From the NCBI GenBank assembly GCA_035645555.1, contig DASQMI010000066.1:1-46957 (forward strand): a stretch of 46,957 nucleotides of DNA, read 5' to 3'. Under the pieces are notes generated by a model. It made no database searches and was not told the DNA's origin. It saw only the letters and a program-made list of their open reading frames with translations. Position numbers and translations under genes: made by a program. Positions 33,494 through 42,200 of the stretch are shown here, piece after piece. Position 1 is the stretch's first letter, and every line of letters starts with the position of its first letter. The DNA comes from Lysobacter_F sp035645555 (GTDB taxonomy: Bacteria > Pseudomonadota > Gammaproteobacteria > Xanthomonadales > Xanthomonadaceae).

Positions 33494-35119
33494 ATGAACG
33501 CTGCCGCCTCCGATCACGACGTCGCCATCCTCGGCGGCGGGCTCGCCGGGCTCACGCTCGCGCTGCAACTGCGCCAGCAGGACCCGACGCTGCGGATCGT
33601 GGTGATCGAACGTCACCGCCATCCGGTGCGCGAGGCGGCGTTCAAGGTCGGCGAATCCACCGTCGAGATCGGCGCGCATTACTTCGCCAACGTGCTCGGG
33701 CTGCGCGAGCATTTGGAGCGCGAGCAGATCCGCAAGTTCGGCTTCCGCTTCTTCTTCAACGAAGGCCGCGAGGACATCGACCGCTGCACCGAGCTCGGCG
33801 TCAGCCGGCTGTTGCCGACGCCGTCGTGGCAGATCGACCGCGGCCGGTTCGAGAACTTCCTGACCGCGCATGCGCGCGAGCACGGCATCGAGGTCCGCGA
33901 CGGCACGGTGGTGCGCACGCTGGAGCTGGCCGAGGACGATGCGCCGCATGTCGTGCATTGCGAGGGCGAGGCCGGCACCGCGAGCGTGCGTGCACGCTGG
34001 CTGGTCGACGCGTCCGGGCGTGCCGGCCTGCTCAAGCGCAAGCTCGACCTCGCCCAACCGAACGCGCATGACGTCAACGCGGTCTGGTGGCGGGTCGACG
34101 GCCTGCTCGACCCGAATGCGTGGTCGCAGGACGAAGGCTGGCTCGGCCGCTGCACGCCGCCGGACCGCTGGCGCTCGACCAACCACCTGTGCGGCCCCGG
34201 CTACTGGGTGTGGCTGATCCCGCTCGCCTCCGGCGCGCATTCGGTCGGCATCGTCTGCGACGCGAAGATGCATCCGCTGGCGACGATGAACACCCACGCC
34301 AAGGCGATGGATTGGCTGCGCCTGCACCAGCCGCAGCTCGCGCGTGCGCTGGAGGCGCCGCAGCACGGCGTGCAGGACTTCCTGTTCCTGCGCCACTTCT
34401 CCTACGGCTGCAAGCAGGTGTTCTCGGAACGGCGCTGGGCGCTGACCGGCGAGGCCGGGGTGTTCCTCGATCCGTTCTATTCGCCGGGCAGCGACTTCAT
34501 CGCGATCGCCAACACCTACATCTGCGACCTGATCCGCAAGGAGCGCGCCGGCGAGCGTATCGGCGCACACACCGCGCTGTACCAGCAGCTGTTCTTCTCG
34601 TTCTACGAGAACACGCTGTCGTTGTACCAGGACCAGTACCCGCTGTTCGGCGATCCGCAGGTGATGCCGGTCAAAGTGATCTGGGACTACACGTTCTACT
34701 GGTCGCTGCTGGCGCCGCTGTTCTTCGCCGACCGGCTCACCGACCTGGTCGCGCTCGGCCGGCTGCGTCCGGCGTTCGCCGCCGCCAGCGCGATGAACGC
34801 GGCGATGCAGCGTGTGCTGCGCGAATGGGGCGAACGCAACGGCGCGCCGCACATCGCCGACGGCCGCCTGCTCGACCAGTACCGGATCGACTGGTTCCGC
34901 GAGCTCAACCGCGCACTGCACGACACGCTCGAGCGCGACGCGTTCATCGCCCGCATCGAGGCCAACGTCGCGCGCATGCACGCGCTCGCCGCGGAGATCC
35001 TCGCGCAGGCGCGCACCCTGCATCCGCAACTGGACGACCACGGCCTGGCGGCGCTGCTCGCCGCGCCGCCGACCGACGCGCCGCACCTCGACGCGCCGTG
35101 GTACGCGCACGCGGCCTGA
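33494..35119 (+). CDS. Flavin-dependent halogenase-like oxidoreductase
   Basis: A 541-residue FAD protein of the tryptophan-halogenase-like family. It shows the dinucleotide motif GGGLAG at 14-19, VGEST at 52-56, a basic residue at 81 (IRKFGFRFFF) in the region of the halogenase catalytic Lys, and WVWLIP at 238-243. The last is the WxWxIP signature that blocks monooxygenation in true flavin halogenases. The active-site chemistry therefore looks intact. Xanthomonadins are brominated aryl polyenes, so halogenation of the polyene made by the upstream genes is the likely job. It is 53 bp from the glycosyltransferase and ends one base from a convergent gene. Confidence 0.82.
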   Translation: MNAAASDHDVAILGGGLAGLTLALQLRQQDPTLRIVVIERHRHPVREAAFKVGESTVEIGAHYFANVLGLREHLEREQIRKFGFRFFFNEGREDIDRCTELGVSRLLPTPSWQIDRGRFENFLTAHAREHGIEVRDGTVVRTLELAEDDAPHVVHCEGEAGTASVRARWLVDASGRAGLLKRKLDLAQPNAHDVNAVWWRVDGLLDPNAWSQDEGWLGRCTPPDRWRSTNHLCGPGYWVWLIPLASGAHSVGIVCDAKMHPLATMNTHAKAMDWLRLHQPQLARALEAPQHGVQDFLFLRHFSYGCKQVFSERRWALTGEAGVFLDPFYSPGSDFIAIANTYICDLIRKERAGERIGAHTALYQQLFFSFYENTLSLYQDQYPLFGDPQVMPVKVIWDYTFYWSLLAPLFFADRLTDLVALGRLRPAFAAASAMNAAMQRVLREWGERNGAPHIADGRLLDQYRIDWFRELNRALHDTLERDAFIARIEANVARMHALAAEILAQARTLHPQLDDHGLAALLAAPPTDAPHLDAPWYAHAA

Positions 35120-35120
35120 G

Positions 35121-35615
35121 CTAGTCCGGCGCTGCATCGAGCCGGCGCACGCTGAACGCGCGCAGCGCCGACGGACGCGGCACACCGATGCCTTCGGCGC
35201 GGCCTTCGGTGTAGCGCGTCACGTGCGGCGGCGGCACCGCAAGCTCGCTGCCCAGCAGGCGCCCGAGCGCGCGGTGGAAGCCCACCATCGCCGGCAGCCG
35301 CACGAGCTCGATCACGCTGTGCACCGCGCCGAACGTGCCGTCGTCGCGGCGGGCGGGCTTGCGCAGCAGCCGCAGCTCGCCGGTGAACCCGATCTGCCAG
35401 TCGAGCACGTCGAACGCGGCGCGCACCGCCGCGCCCAGGTACGGCTCGCGCAGGCTCGCGTGCAGGCGCGCACCCAGCGCGCGGCCGATCAAGGTGACGT
35501 GCAGCTCGCGCTTGGGTGCGAGCACGAGGCCCGCGAGGTGCAGCGGCGACGTCGGCGGCGGCTCGGGCAACGGCAGCAGCAGCGTGCGGTGTTCGGTCCA
35601 GCCGGGCCAGCGCAT
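35121..35615 (-). CDS. 2H phosphoesterase-like protein
   Basis: A 164-residue soluble protein with two H-x-T motifs (HVT at 39-41 in KRELHVTLIG and HVT at 131-133 in PPPHVTRYT), the hallmark of the 2H phosphoesterase superfamily (RNA ligase/cyclic phosphodiesterase-like). Its substrate is unknown; RNA 2',3'-cyclic ends are a family precedent only. ATG 35615 was chosen; a GTG at 35648 would add 11 Pro-rich residues, and neither has a good ribosome site. It lies just after the terminator of the KGG gene and is convergent with the halogenase, one base apart. Confidence 0.65.
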   Translation of the reverse strand: MRWPGWTEHRTLLLPLPEPPPTSPLHLAGLVLAPKRELHVTLIGRALGARLHASLREPYLGAAVRAAFDVLDWQIGFTGELRLLRKPARRDDGTFGAVHSVIELVRLPAMVGFHRALGRLLGSELAVPPPHVTRYTEGRAEGIGVPRPSALRAFSVRRLDAAPD

Positions 35616-35656
35616 GGGCGGGGAAGGCGCACGAGGCGGGGGGCGCACGGTACGCC

Positions 35657-35692
35657 AAAAAGCGCACGGCCGGCGCGGGGCCGGCCGTGCGC
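35657..35692 (-). terminator. Strong intrinsic terminator of the KGG gene
   Basis: On the minus strand a perfect 12-bp stem GCGCACGGCCGG / CCGGCCGTGCGC with a 7-nt loop is followed by TTTTT. It begins 11 bases after the KGG stop codon. Confidence 0.88.
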
Positions 35693-35703
35693 GGGAGGTC
35701 GAC

Positions 35704-36057
35704 TCAGCGCTTGTTGCCGCCGCCGGACGAGCCGCCCTCGGTGCCGCCCTCGGCCTGCTTGCCGCGCTCGACCAGCTCGCTCACGCGCTGGCCGCCCATC
35801 TTGCCGAGCTCGGAATAGCCTTCCGGACCCAGCTGCTCCTTTCGCGCCTCGCCGCCCATCTTGCCGAGCTCGGAATAGCCCTCCGGTCCCAGCTGCTCCT
35901 TGCGGGTTTCGCCGCCCTTCTTGCCGAGCTCGGAGTAGCCTTCCGGACCCAACTGCTCCTTGCGGATCTCACCGCCGATCTTGCCGGCCTCGCGGACGCT
36001 CATGTCGCCGCCCTGGCCCTGGTTGCTGCCGCCCTGGTTGTCGCGGTTCTGTGCCAT
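35704..36057 (-). CDS. KGG-repeat stress-induced protein (YciG-like)
   Basis: Small hydrophilic protein of 117 residues, rich in Gly, Glu and Lys, with Gln/Asn/Gly-rich ends. The middle has three near-identical 20-residue repeats (KEQLGPEGYSELGKxGGExR) and an initial half unit (MSVREAGKIGGEIR). KGG repeats mark YciG-type general-stress proteins, whose function is poorly known. At DNA level the repeat is exactly 60 bp. ATG 36057 has GAGGAG about eight bases upstream. It has its own strong terminator. General stress control would fit, but I cannot see a clear promoter. Confidence 0.9.
   Translation of the reverse strand: MAQNRDNQGGSNQGQGGDMSVREAGKIGGEIRKEQLGPEGYSELGKKGGETRKEQLGPEGYSELGKMGGEARKEQLGPEGYSELGKMGGQRVSELVERGKQAEGGTEGGSSGGGNKR
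35791..35990. repeat. 60-bp coding tandem repeat, about 3.3 copies
   Basis: The period is exactly 60 bases across 35791-35990 within the KGG gene. Copies differ at only a few positions, many of them silent, consistent with recent unequal recombination or strong selection on the peptide. Confidence 0.85.
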
Positions 36058-36134
36058 CACGTGTCTCCTCATCGATGCCCGCTTCGGAATTGAAGCGCGT
36101 GCCGCCGCGCTCGCACGTCGCCGTGCGATCCCGG

Positions 36135-36155
36135 GGATCCGTCGGCAACGGATCC
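36135..36155. promoter_or_regulatory. Perfect 8-bp inverted repeat upstream of the KGG gene
   Basis: GGATCCGT-CGGCA-ACGGATCC lies 78 bases before the KGG start, in the 219-bp gap after clsB. It could be an operator or an RNA hairpin in the leader; no known motif is recognised. Confidence 0.35.
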
Positions 36156-36276
36156 GCACGCGGCGGAACACCGGTCGCAAGCCGCATGCCAGCGCGGCAG
36201 CCAGCCGCGGGCGCGCTTTCACGCACTCCGTGGCGCCCACGCCTGCAACTCCTGCGCGCACGCTGCAGGAACTGCG

Positions 36277-37467
36277 TCAGCGCGGCGCTCCCAGCCGCAC
36301 CAGCCGCGGCGTGTGCGCCGGCAGCCAGCCGGCCCACTTCGGAAAGCGGCGGATCGCGTGGTACACCAGCGGCCGGAGCAGCCGCTGCAGCGGCGTGGGA
36401 ATCGGCAACCGGTCGCGTTCCATCCGCGTGCAGTGGCCGCGCATCAACGCCTCGAGGCGGGCGCTGAGTTCGCGCGCGAACGCACGGTCGCGGATGAACA
36501 CGTTGGCTTCGAGGTTGAGCGACAGGCTCAGCGGATCGAGGTTGCTGGAACCGACCGTGGCCCAGTCGTCGTCGATCACCGCGACCTTCGCGTGCAGCGG
36601 CCGCTGGCCGTACTCGTAGACTTCGACCCCCGCCTCGACCAGCGTGTGGTACAGCGTGCGCGCGGCCGGCTGCGCGATCGGCTCGTCCGGCAGGCCCTGC
36701 AGGATCAGCGTCACGCGCACGCCACGCCGCGCCGCGCGCAGCAGCTCGCGCAGGAAGCGATAGCCGGGGAAGAAGTACGCGTTGGCGAGCACAATGCGCT
36801 CGCGCGCGCCGCGGATCGCGTGGCGGTATTCGCGCTCGATGCTGTCACGGTGCAGGCCGTTGTCGCGCACCTCGAAGCGCACCCGCGCATCGCCGGCGCG
36901 CGGCAACAGCGGCGCGGCGACCGGGGCGCGCCAGCGTTCGCCGGCGTGCGGCGACTGCAGCGCGGTGCGGGCGAAGTCGTGGATGTCGGCGACCACCGGC
37001 CCTTCCAGCTCGACCGCGTAATCCTGCAGCGCCTCGCGGCCGGACACGGTGAGATGTTCGATCGAGTAGTTGATGCCGCCGACGAACGCGCGCGCACCGT
37101 CGACCACCAGCAGCTTGCGGTGCATGCGGCGGAAGATGTGCAGGCGGATACCGAACAGGGTCGGGCGCGGGTCGTACACGTGGAAATGCACGCCGGACTC
37201 GGCGAGCGTGCGCAGGAACGCGTCGCTGAAGCGCGGCGAGCCGTAGCCGTCGACCGTGACCTCGACCCGCACGCCGCGCCGTGCCGCCGCCACCAGCCGC
37301 TCGTGCAGCGCCAGCCCGACCGCATCCTCGAACAGGATGAATGTTTCCAGCAGCACCTCGCGGCGCGCCTGTTCGATCGCGGCGAATGCGCGCGCATAGA
37401 ACGCCTCGCCGTTCTCCAACAGGAGCACGCGGTGGCCGTCGCGCCAGACCGGTTCAGCGCGTGGCAT
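36277..37467 (-). CDS. clsB: Cardiolipin synthase B-like phospholipase D protein
   Basis: Phospholipase-D-superfamily synthase making cardiolipin from phosphatidylglycerol and another phospholipid. The 396-residue protein has two intact HKD motifs: H116-R-K118 with D123 (HRKLLVVD) followed by GGINY, and H292-A-K294 with D299 (HAKVAVID) followed by GSSNLDPLSL. There is no N-terminal transmembrane pair, which matches ClsB/YbhO rather than ClsA. ATG 37467 lies 14 bases inside the end of ybhP. The ybhP-clsB order equals that of the E. coli ybhP-clsB-ybhN operon; ybhN is absent here. Confidence 0.92.
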   Translation of the reverse strand: MPRAEPVWRDGHRVLLLENGEAFYARAFAAIEQARREVLLETFILFEDAVGLALHERLVAAARRGVRVEVTVDGYGSPRFSDAFLRTLAESGVHFHVYDPRPTLFGIRLHIFRRMHRKLLVVDGARAFVGGINYSIEHLTVSGREALQDYAVELEGPVVADIHDFARTALQSPHAGERWRAPVAAPLLPRAGDARVRFEVRDNGLHRDSIEREYRHAIRGARERIVLANAYFFPGYRFLRELLRAARRGVRVTLILQGLPDEPIAQPAARTLYHTLVEAGVEVYEYGQRPLHAKVAVIDDDWATVGSSNLDPLSLSLNLEANVFIRDRAFARELSARLEALMRGHCTRMERDRLPIPTPLQRLLRPLVYHAIRRFPKWAGWLPAHTPRLVRLGAPR

Positions 37468-38218
37468 CGTCGTTCCCCAGCGCGACCTCGGCGTACAGCA
37501 CGGCGTGGTCGGACAGGTGCGACCACGGCCGTGCCGCCAGCACGCGCTGCGCGGTCGCGCGCGCGCGGCGCAGGTAGATGCGGTCGAGCGGCAGCAGCGG
37601 CCAGCGCGCCGGAAACGTGCGTGCAAGGCGGCCCGCGGCGCGCTCGAACACCTCGTGCAGCCCGTGCGCCTGCAGCAGCAGGTGGCCGCGTGCGCGCCAG
37701 TCGTTGAAGTCGCCGGCGACGATCAGCGGCGCGTCCGCCGGCACCTCCTCGCGCAGCAGCCGGCCGAGCAGCTCGAGCTGGTGCGCGCGGTGGCGCTCGC
37801 GCAGACCGAGGTGCACGCATACCGCATGCACCGGCACGCCGGCTCCCGCGACGTCGAGCACGCAATGCAGCAGCCCGCGCGGCTCGTGGCCGGCGATCGA
37901 GACGTCGTGGTTGCACTGGTGCACGATCGGGAACTTCGACAGCAGCGCGTTGCCGTGGTGGCCGGCCGGATGCGCGACGTTGCGGCCGTAGGCGAACTGC
38001 GGCCACAACCGCTCGGCCAGGAATTCGTAATGCGCCATCTCCGGCCACTGCGGATGGCGGCGCGCGTGGCCGCTGTGCTCGCCGATCACTTCCTGCAAAA
38101 ACACCACGTCGGCGTCGGTGCTGGCGATCGCCTGGCGCAGCTCGGGCAGCACGAAGCGCCGCTGGCCCATGCTGAAGCCCATGTGGATGTTGGCCGTGAG
38201 CACGTGCAGGCGCGGCAT
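37454..38218 (-). CDS. ybhP: YbhP-like endonuclease/exonuclease/phosphatase family protein
   Basis: Metal-dependent phosphohydrolase of the EEP (DNase I-like) fold, 254 residues. Typical residues are LTANIHMGF, VVFLQEV (Glu), the GRNVAHPAGHHGNALLS stretch, VCVHLGLRERHR, IVAGDFNDW and LSDHAVLYAEV. It matches E. coli YbhP in length and sequence from ATG 38218, which has GGAG about eight bases upstream. An earlier ATG at 38290 with AGAAGG close by would add 24 residues. It overlaps clsB by 14 bases, implying a shared role in membrane lipids, though its substrate is unknown. Confidence 0.88.
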   Translation of the reverse strand: MPRLHVLTANIHMGFSMGQRRFVLPELRQAIASTDADVVFLQEVIGEHSGHARRHPQWPEMAHYEFLAERLWPQFAYGRNVAHPAGHHGNALLSKFPIVHQCNHDVSIAGHEPRGLLHCVLDVAGAGVPVHAVCVHLGLRERHRAHQLELLGRLLREEVPADAPLIVAGDFNDWRARGHLLLQAHGLHEVFERAAGRLARTFPARWPLLPLDRIYLRRARATAQRVLAARPWSHLSDHAVLYAEVALGNDDATR

Positions 38219-38370
38219 GGTCGCTCCGGGCAAGGCACGGCGCAGCGTGCGGGCGGCCGCGTGCATCGGCTGTCGAGGCACCTTTTTCATGCCCTTCTCA
38301 TCTGGTGCCGACGGTCCGGTAACCCCGCGCGTCCGTATCGTGGGGTCATCCCCCTCAGGAGGACCGCGTC

Positions 38371-39213
38371 ATGGCGAACCCCACTACACCTTCCGATTCC
38401 AACCGCGACCCGATCACCGGCGCGCCGGGCGCGCATCCGCTCGGCGTGGGCGTCGGCGGCGTCGCCGGCGGTGCGCTGGCGGGCGCGCTGGCCGGCACCG
38501 TGTTCGGCCCGATCGGCACCCTGATCGGCGCCAGCGCCGGCGTGATCGCCGGTGCCGCCGCCGGCAAGGCGGTCGCCGAGCGCCTGGATCCCACCGGCGA
38601 GGTCGAGTACTGGCGCGAGGCGCACCGCGGCCGCGATTACGTCAAGCCGGAGCGCGACTTCGAACGCGACTACCGCCCGGCCTACGAGTTCGGAGTGAAT
38701 GCGCGCGAGCACCATCACGATCGCGACTGGAGCGAGGTCGAGCAGGATCTCGGCCGCGACTGGCCGCACGCGCGCGCCAGCTCGCAGCTGGACTGGGACG
38801 AGGCGCGGCATCCCGCGCGCGATGCCTGGGAACGCGCCGACCGCACCCATCGCACCTACCAGGCGAGCGACCGCTACTTCGCCTCGCGCTTCGAGCACAG
38901 CCCGTACCGCAGCAGCGAGGAAACGTTCGACGACTACCGCCCGGCATACCGCTTCGGCACCTTCGCGCGCAGCCGTTACGGCGAGCGCGACTGGGACGAC
39001 CGGCTGGAAGCGGAACTGCGCGACGGTTGGGAGCGCTTCCGCGGCGGCTCGCGGCTGACTTGGGAACGCGCCAAGCACGCGGTGCGCGAGGCGTTCCACA
39101 CCCGCGAAGACGAGTACCTCGACCGCGGCGACAATGCGTTCGCACCGCCGGCGCGCGATAGCGGGATGACCACCCGCAGCGGCGTCGGCCCCGGCACCGA
39201 CCGCGGGTTCTGA
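38371..39213 (+). CDS. Glycine-zipper protein with a duplicated acidic/basic module
   Basis: A 280-residue protein of unknown function. Residues 24-66 form a glycine zipper (GVGVGGVAGGALAGALAG and onward), which may insert in or associate with membranes. A hydrophilic part follows, built from two related modules at about 97-153 and 186-242, each with DYRPAYxFG, a later RDW, then E-x-x-L-x-x-x-W and a W-E/D-x-A run. The C-terminus is polar. ATG 38371 has AGGAGG about eight bases upstream. Proteins with this plan are usually hypothetical stress-related factors. Divergent from ybhP by 152 bp. Confidence 0.8.
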   Translation: MANPTTPSDSNRDPITGAPGAHPLGVGVGGVAGGALAGALAGTVFGPIGTLIGASAGVIAGAAAGKAVAERLDPTGEVEYWREAHRGRDYVKPERDFERDYRPAYEFGVNAREHHHDRDWSEVEQDLGRDWPHARASSQLDWDEARHPARDAWERADRTHRTYQASDRYFASRFEHSPYRSSEETFDDYRPAYRFGTFARSRYGERDWDDRLEAELRDGWERFRGGSRLTWERAKHAVREAFHTREDEYLDRGDNAFAPPARDSGMTTRSGVGPGTDRGF

Positions 39214-39222
39214 CCGGCATGC

Positions 39223-39248
39223 GGTGGCCCGGCATCGGCCGGGCCACC
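39223..39248. repeat. Perfect 11-bp hairpin between convergent genes
   Basis: GGTGGCCCGGC-ATCG-GCCGGGCCACC lies between the glycine-zipper and IOR genes. There is no T-run on either strand, but it may stop or protect both transcripts. Confidence 0.55.
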
Positions 39249-39260
39249 ACCGCCGTGCGC

Positions 39261-42200
39261 TTACGCGGCCTGCGCCACCGCGGGCGCGCCGCGCTCCCAT
39301 TGCGCCCACAGCTCGGCTTCGCGCCGCTGGGCTTTGTGCAGGTGCGCTTCCTTGACGTGGCCGTAGCCGCGAATGTGTTCCGGGATCGACGCGATCTCCA
39401 CCGCGAGGCGGAGGTTGCCGGCATCCAGCTTGGCCAGCAGGCGTTCGACGCCGGCGAAATACTGCTCGATCAGCCGGCGCTCGGTGCGGCGCTCCTCGGT
39501 GTAGCCGAAGATGTCGAGCTTCGTTCCGCGCAGGCCGCGCAGCTTCGCCAGCAGCTTGAACGCGGTGAACACCCACGGCCCGTATTCGCGCTTGATCAGC
39601 CGGCCTTCGGCGTCCTTCTTCGCCAGCAGCGGGGGGGCGAGGTGGAACTTCAACGTGAAGTCGCCCTCGAACTGCTGCGCCAGGCGGCGCTGGAACTCGC
39701 CGCTGGTGTACAGCCGTGCCACCTCGTACTCGTCCTTGTAGGCCATCAGCTTGAACGCGTAGCGTGCCACCGCCTCGGTGAGGTCGGTGCTGCCCGGTGC
39801 CTTCGCGCTTTCGACCGCGCGCACCTTCGCCACCAGGTCGGCGTAGCGCTTCGCGTAGGCGGCGTTCTGGTAATCGGTGAGGAACGCCACGCGGCGCGCG
39901 ATCACCTCGTCGAGCGAGCGCGACAGCCGCACGTCGTCGAGCGGCAGGAACGCCACTTCGCCGGCGCCGTGCGACGGCACGTGGCGCAGCTCGTCGGTCT
40001 CGCGCACGGGTTTCGGCGCGACGTTCGCACCCCACTCGTGGCCTTCCCACTCGCCCGGCTTGAGCACCGGCAGTTCGAGCGCATTGCCCGTGCTCGGTGT
40101 GCTCGGCGCGAGGCCGGCGGCGTCGAGCACCGCGCGCATGTCGACCGCGGCCAGGCGGCCCCAGGCGAACGCGGTCCTGTTCATCTCCACCGCGGCGCCG
40201 TTGAGCTCGATCGCGCGCATCAGCGCCTCCAGCGTCACCGGCACCAGGCCCTGCTGCCAGGCGTAGCCGAGCATGAACAGGTTGGTCGCGATGGCATCGC
40301 CGAGCAGCGCGGTCGCGAGCTGGGTGGCATCGACCTGCAGCGGATCGCGCCCGCCGAGCGCGGTGCGCACCGCGGCGACGATGTCGGCGGCGGGGAACTT
40401 CATGTCCGGGCGGGTGGTGAACGTGCCCGGCATCGCCTCGTAGCTGTTGAGCACGACCTGGGTGCGGTCGGCACGCACCTTCGACAGCGCCCAGTAGTCG
40501 TTGACCACCACCATGTCGCAGCCGAGCACAAGGTCGGCTTCGCCGGCGGCGATGCGCACGGCGTGGATGTCGGCCGGCGTGTTGGCGATCCGCACGTGAG
40601 TGGTGACCGCACCGCCCTTCTGTGCGAGGCCGGTCTGGTCGAGCACGCTCGCGCCCTTGCCTTCCAGGTGCCCCGCCATGCCGAGCAGCGCGCCGATGGT
40701 GACCACGCCGGTGCCGCCGACGCCGGTGATCAGGATGTTCCACGGCTTGTCGAGCGCCGGCAGCTGCGGCATCGGCAGGTTGCCCAGCCGATCCTTCGCA
40801 TTCGATCCCTTCTGCTTGCGCAGCTTGCCGCCTTCCACCGTCACGAAGCTCGGGCAGAAACCGTTGACGCAGGAGAAGTCCTTGTTGCAGTTGGACTGGT
40901 CGATCTCGCGCTTGCGGCCGAATTCGGTCTCCTTCGGCAGCACCGAAACGCAGAACGACTTCTTGCCACAGTCGCCGCAGCCTTCGCACACCAGCGAGTT
41001 GATCAGCACCCGCTTCTGCGGATCGACCATCTTGCCGCGCTTGCGGCGGCGGCGCTTCTCGGTGGCGCAGGTCTGGTCATAGATCAGCACGGTGACGCCC
41101 GGCGTCTCGCGCAGGCGCTTCTGCACCGCGTCGAGTTCCTTGCGATCGAAGAATTCCACACCGCCCGGGAAGATCGACGGGTCCGACCACTTCGCGATGT
41201 CGTCGGACAGCACCACGATCGTCTGCACGCCCTCGGCGCGCACCTGGTGGGCGATCTGCGGCACCGACAGCACGCCGTCGACCGGCTGGCCACCGGTCAT
41301 CGCCACCGCGTCGTTGTAGAGGATCTTGTAGGTGATGTTGACGCCGGCCGCGATCGCCTGCCGGATCGCCAGCGAGCCGCTGTGGAAGTAGGTGCCGTCG
41401 CCGAGGTTCTGGAACACGTGCTTCGTCTGGGTGAACGCCGCCTGCCCGGCCCAGGTGACGCCTTCGCCGCCCATGTGGGTGAAGGTGTCGGTGCTGCGGT
41501 CCATCCAGGTGACCATGTAGTGGCAGCCGATGCCGCCGAGCGCGCGTGAGCCGTCCGGCACCACGGTCGAGGTGTTGTGCGGGCAGCCGGAACAGTAGTG
41601 CGGCACGCGCGGGAACTGCGCGCGCGGCAGCGCGAGTTCGGATTCCTTCTCGGCCATCCAGCGCAGCACGTTCTCGATGTGCTCGCTGTTGTGAAACTTC
41701 TGGATGCGCCGCGCGATCACCCGCGCGATGCGCGCCGGGGTCAGTTCCGAGGTCGACGGCAGGATCCACTCGCCGGCCTCGTCGTACTTGCCGACGATCG
41801 AGGGCCGCTCCGGCCAGTTGTACATCTGTTCCTTCATCTGGCTTTCGATGAAGGCGTGCTTCTCCTCCACCACCACGATGTCGGTCAGCCCCTGCACGAA
41901 GCGGCGCAGGCCGACCGGCTCCAGCGGCCAGGTCATCGCCACCTTGTAGACGCGGATGCCGAGGTCGGCGCAGGCGCGCGCGTCGAGCCCCAGGTATTCG
42001 AGCGCCTGCAGCACATCGAGGTAGCTCTTGCCGGTGGTGATGATGCCCAGCCGCGGGTTGGGCGAATCGATCACCACGCGGTCGATCCGGTTGGCGCGCG
42101 CGAACGCCTGCGCAGCCTTCACCGCGTACTGGTGCAGACGCATCTCCTGCTCCAGCGGCGGATCCGGCCAGCGGATGTTGAGTCCGCCCGGCGGCAGCTC

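Noticed and set aside
35791..35990. Regular 60-bp repeat considered as a CRISPR array
   Set aside because: There are no unique spacers, and the units are in frame and encode KGG peptides.
39219..41549. 776-codon plus-strand frame opposite the IOR gene
   Set aside because: Antisense shadow rich in His, Gln and Arg; the minus strand has conserved Cys and TPP motifs.
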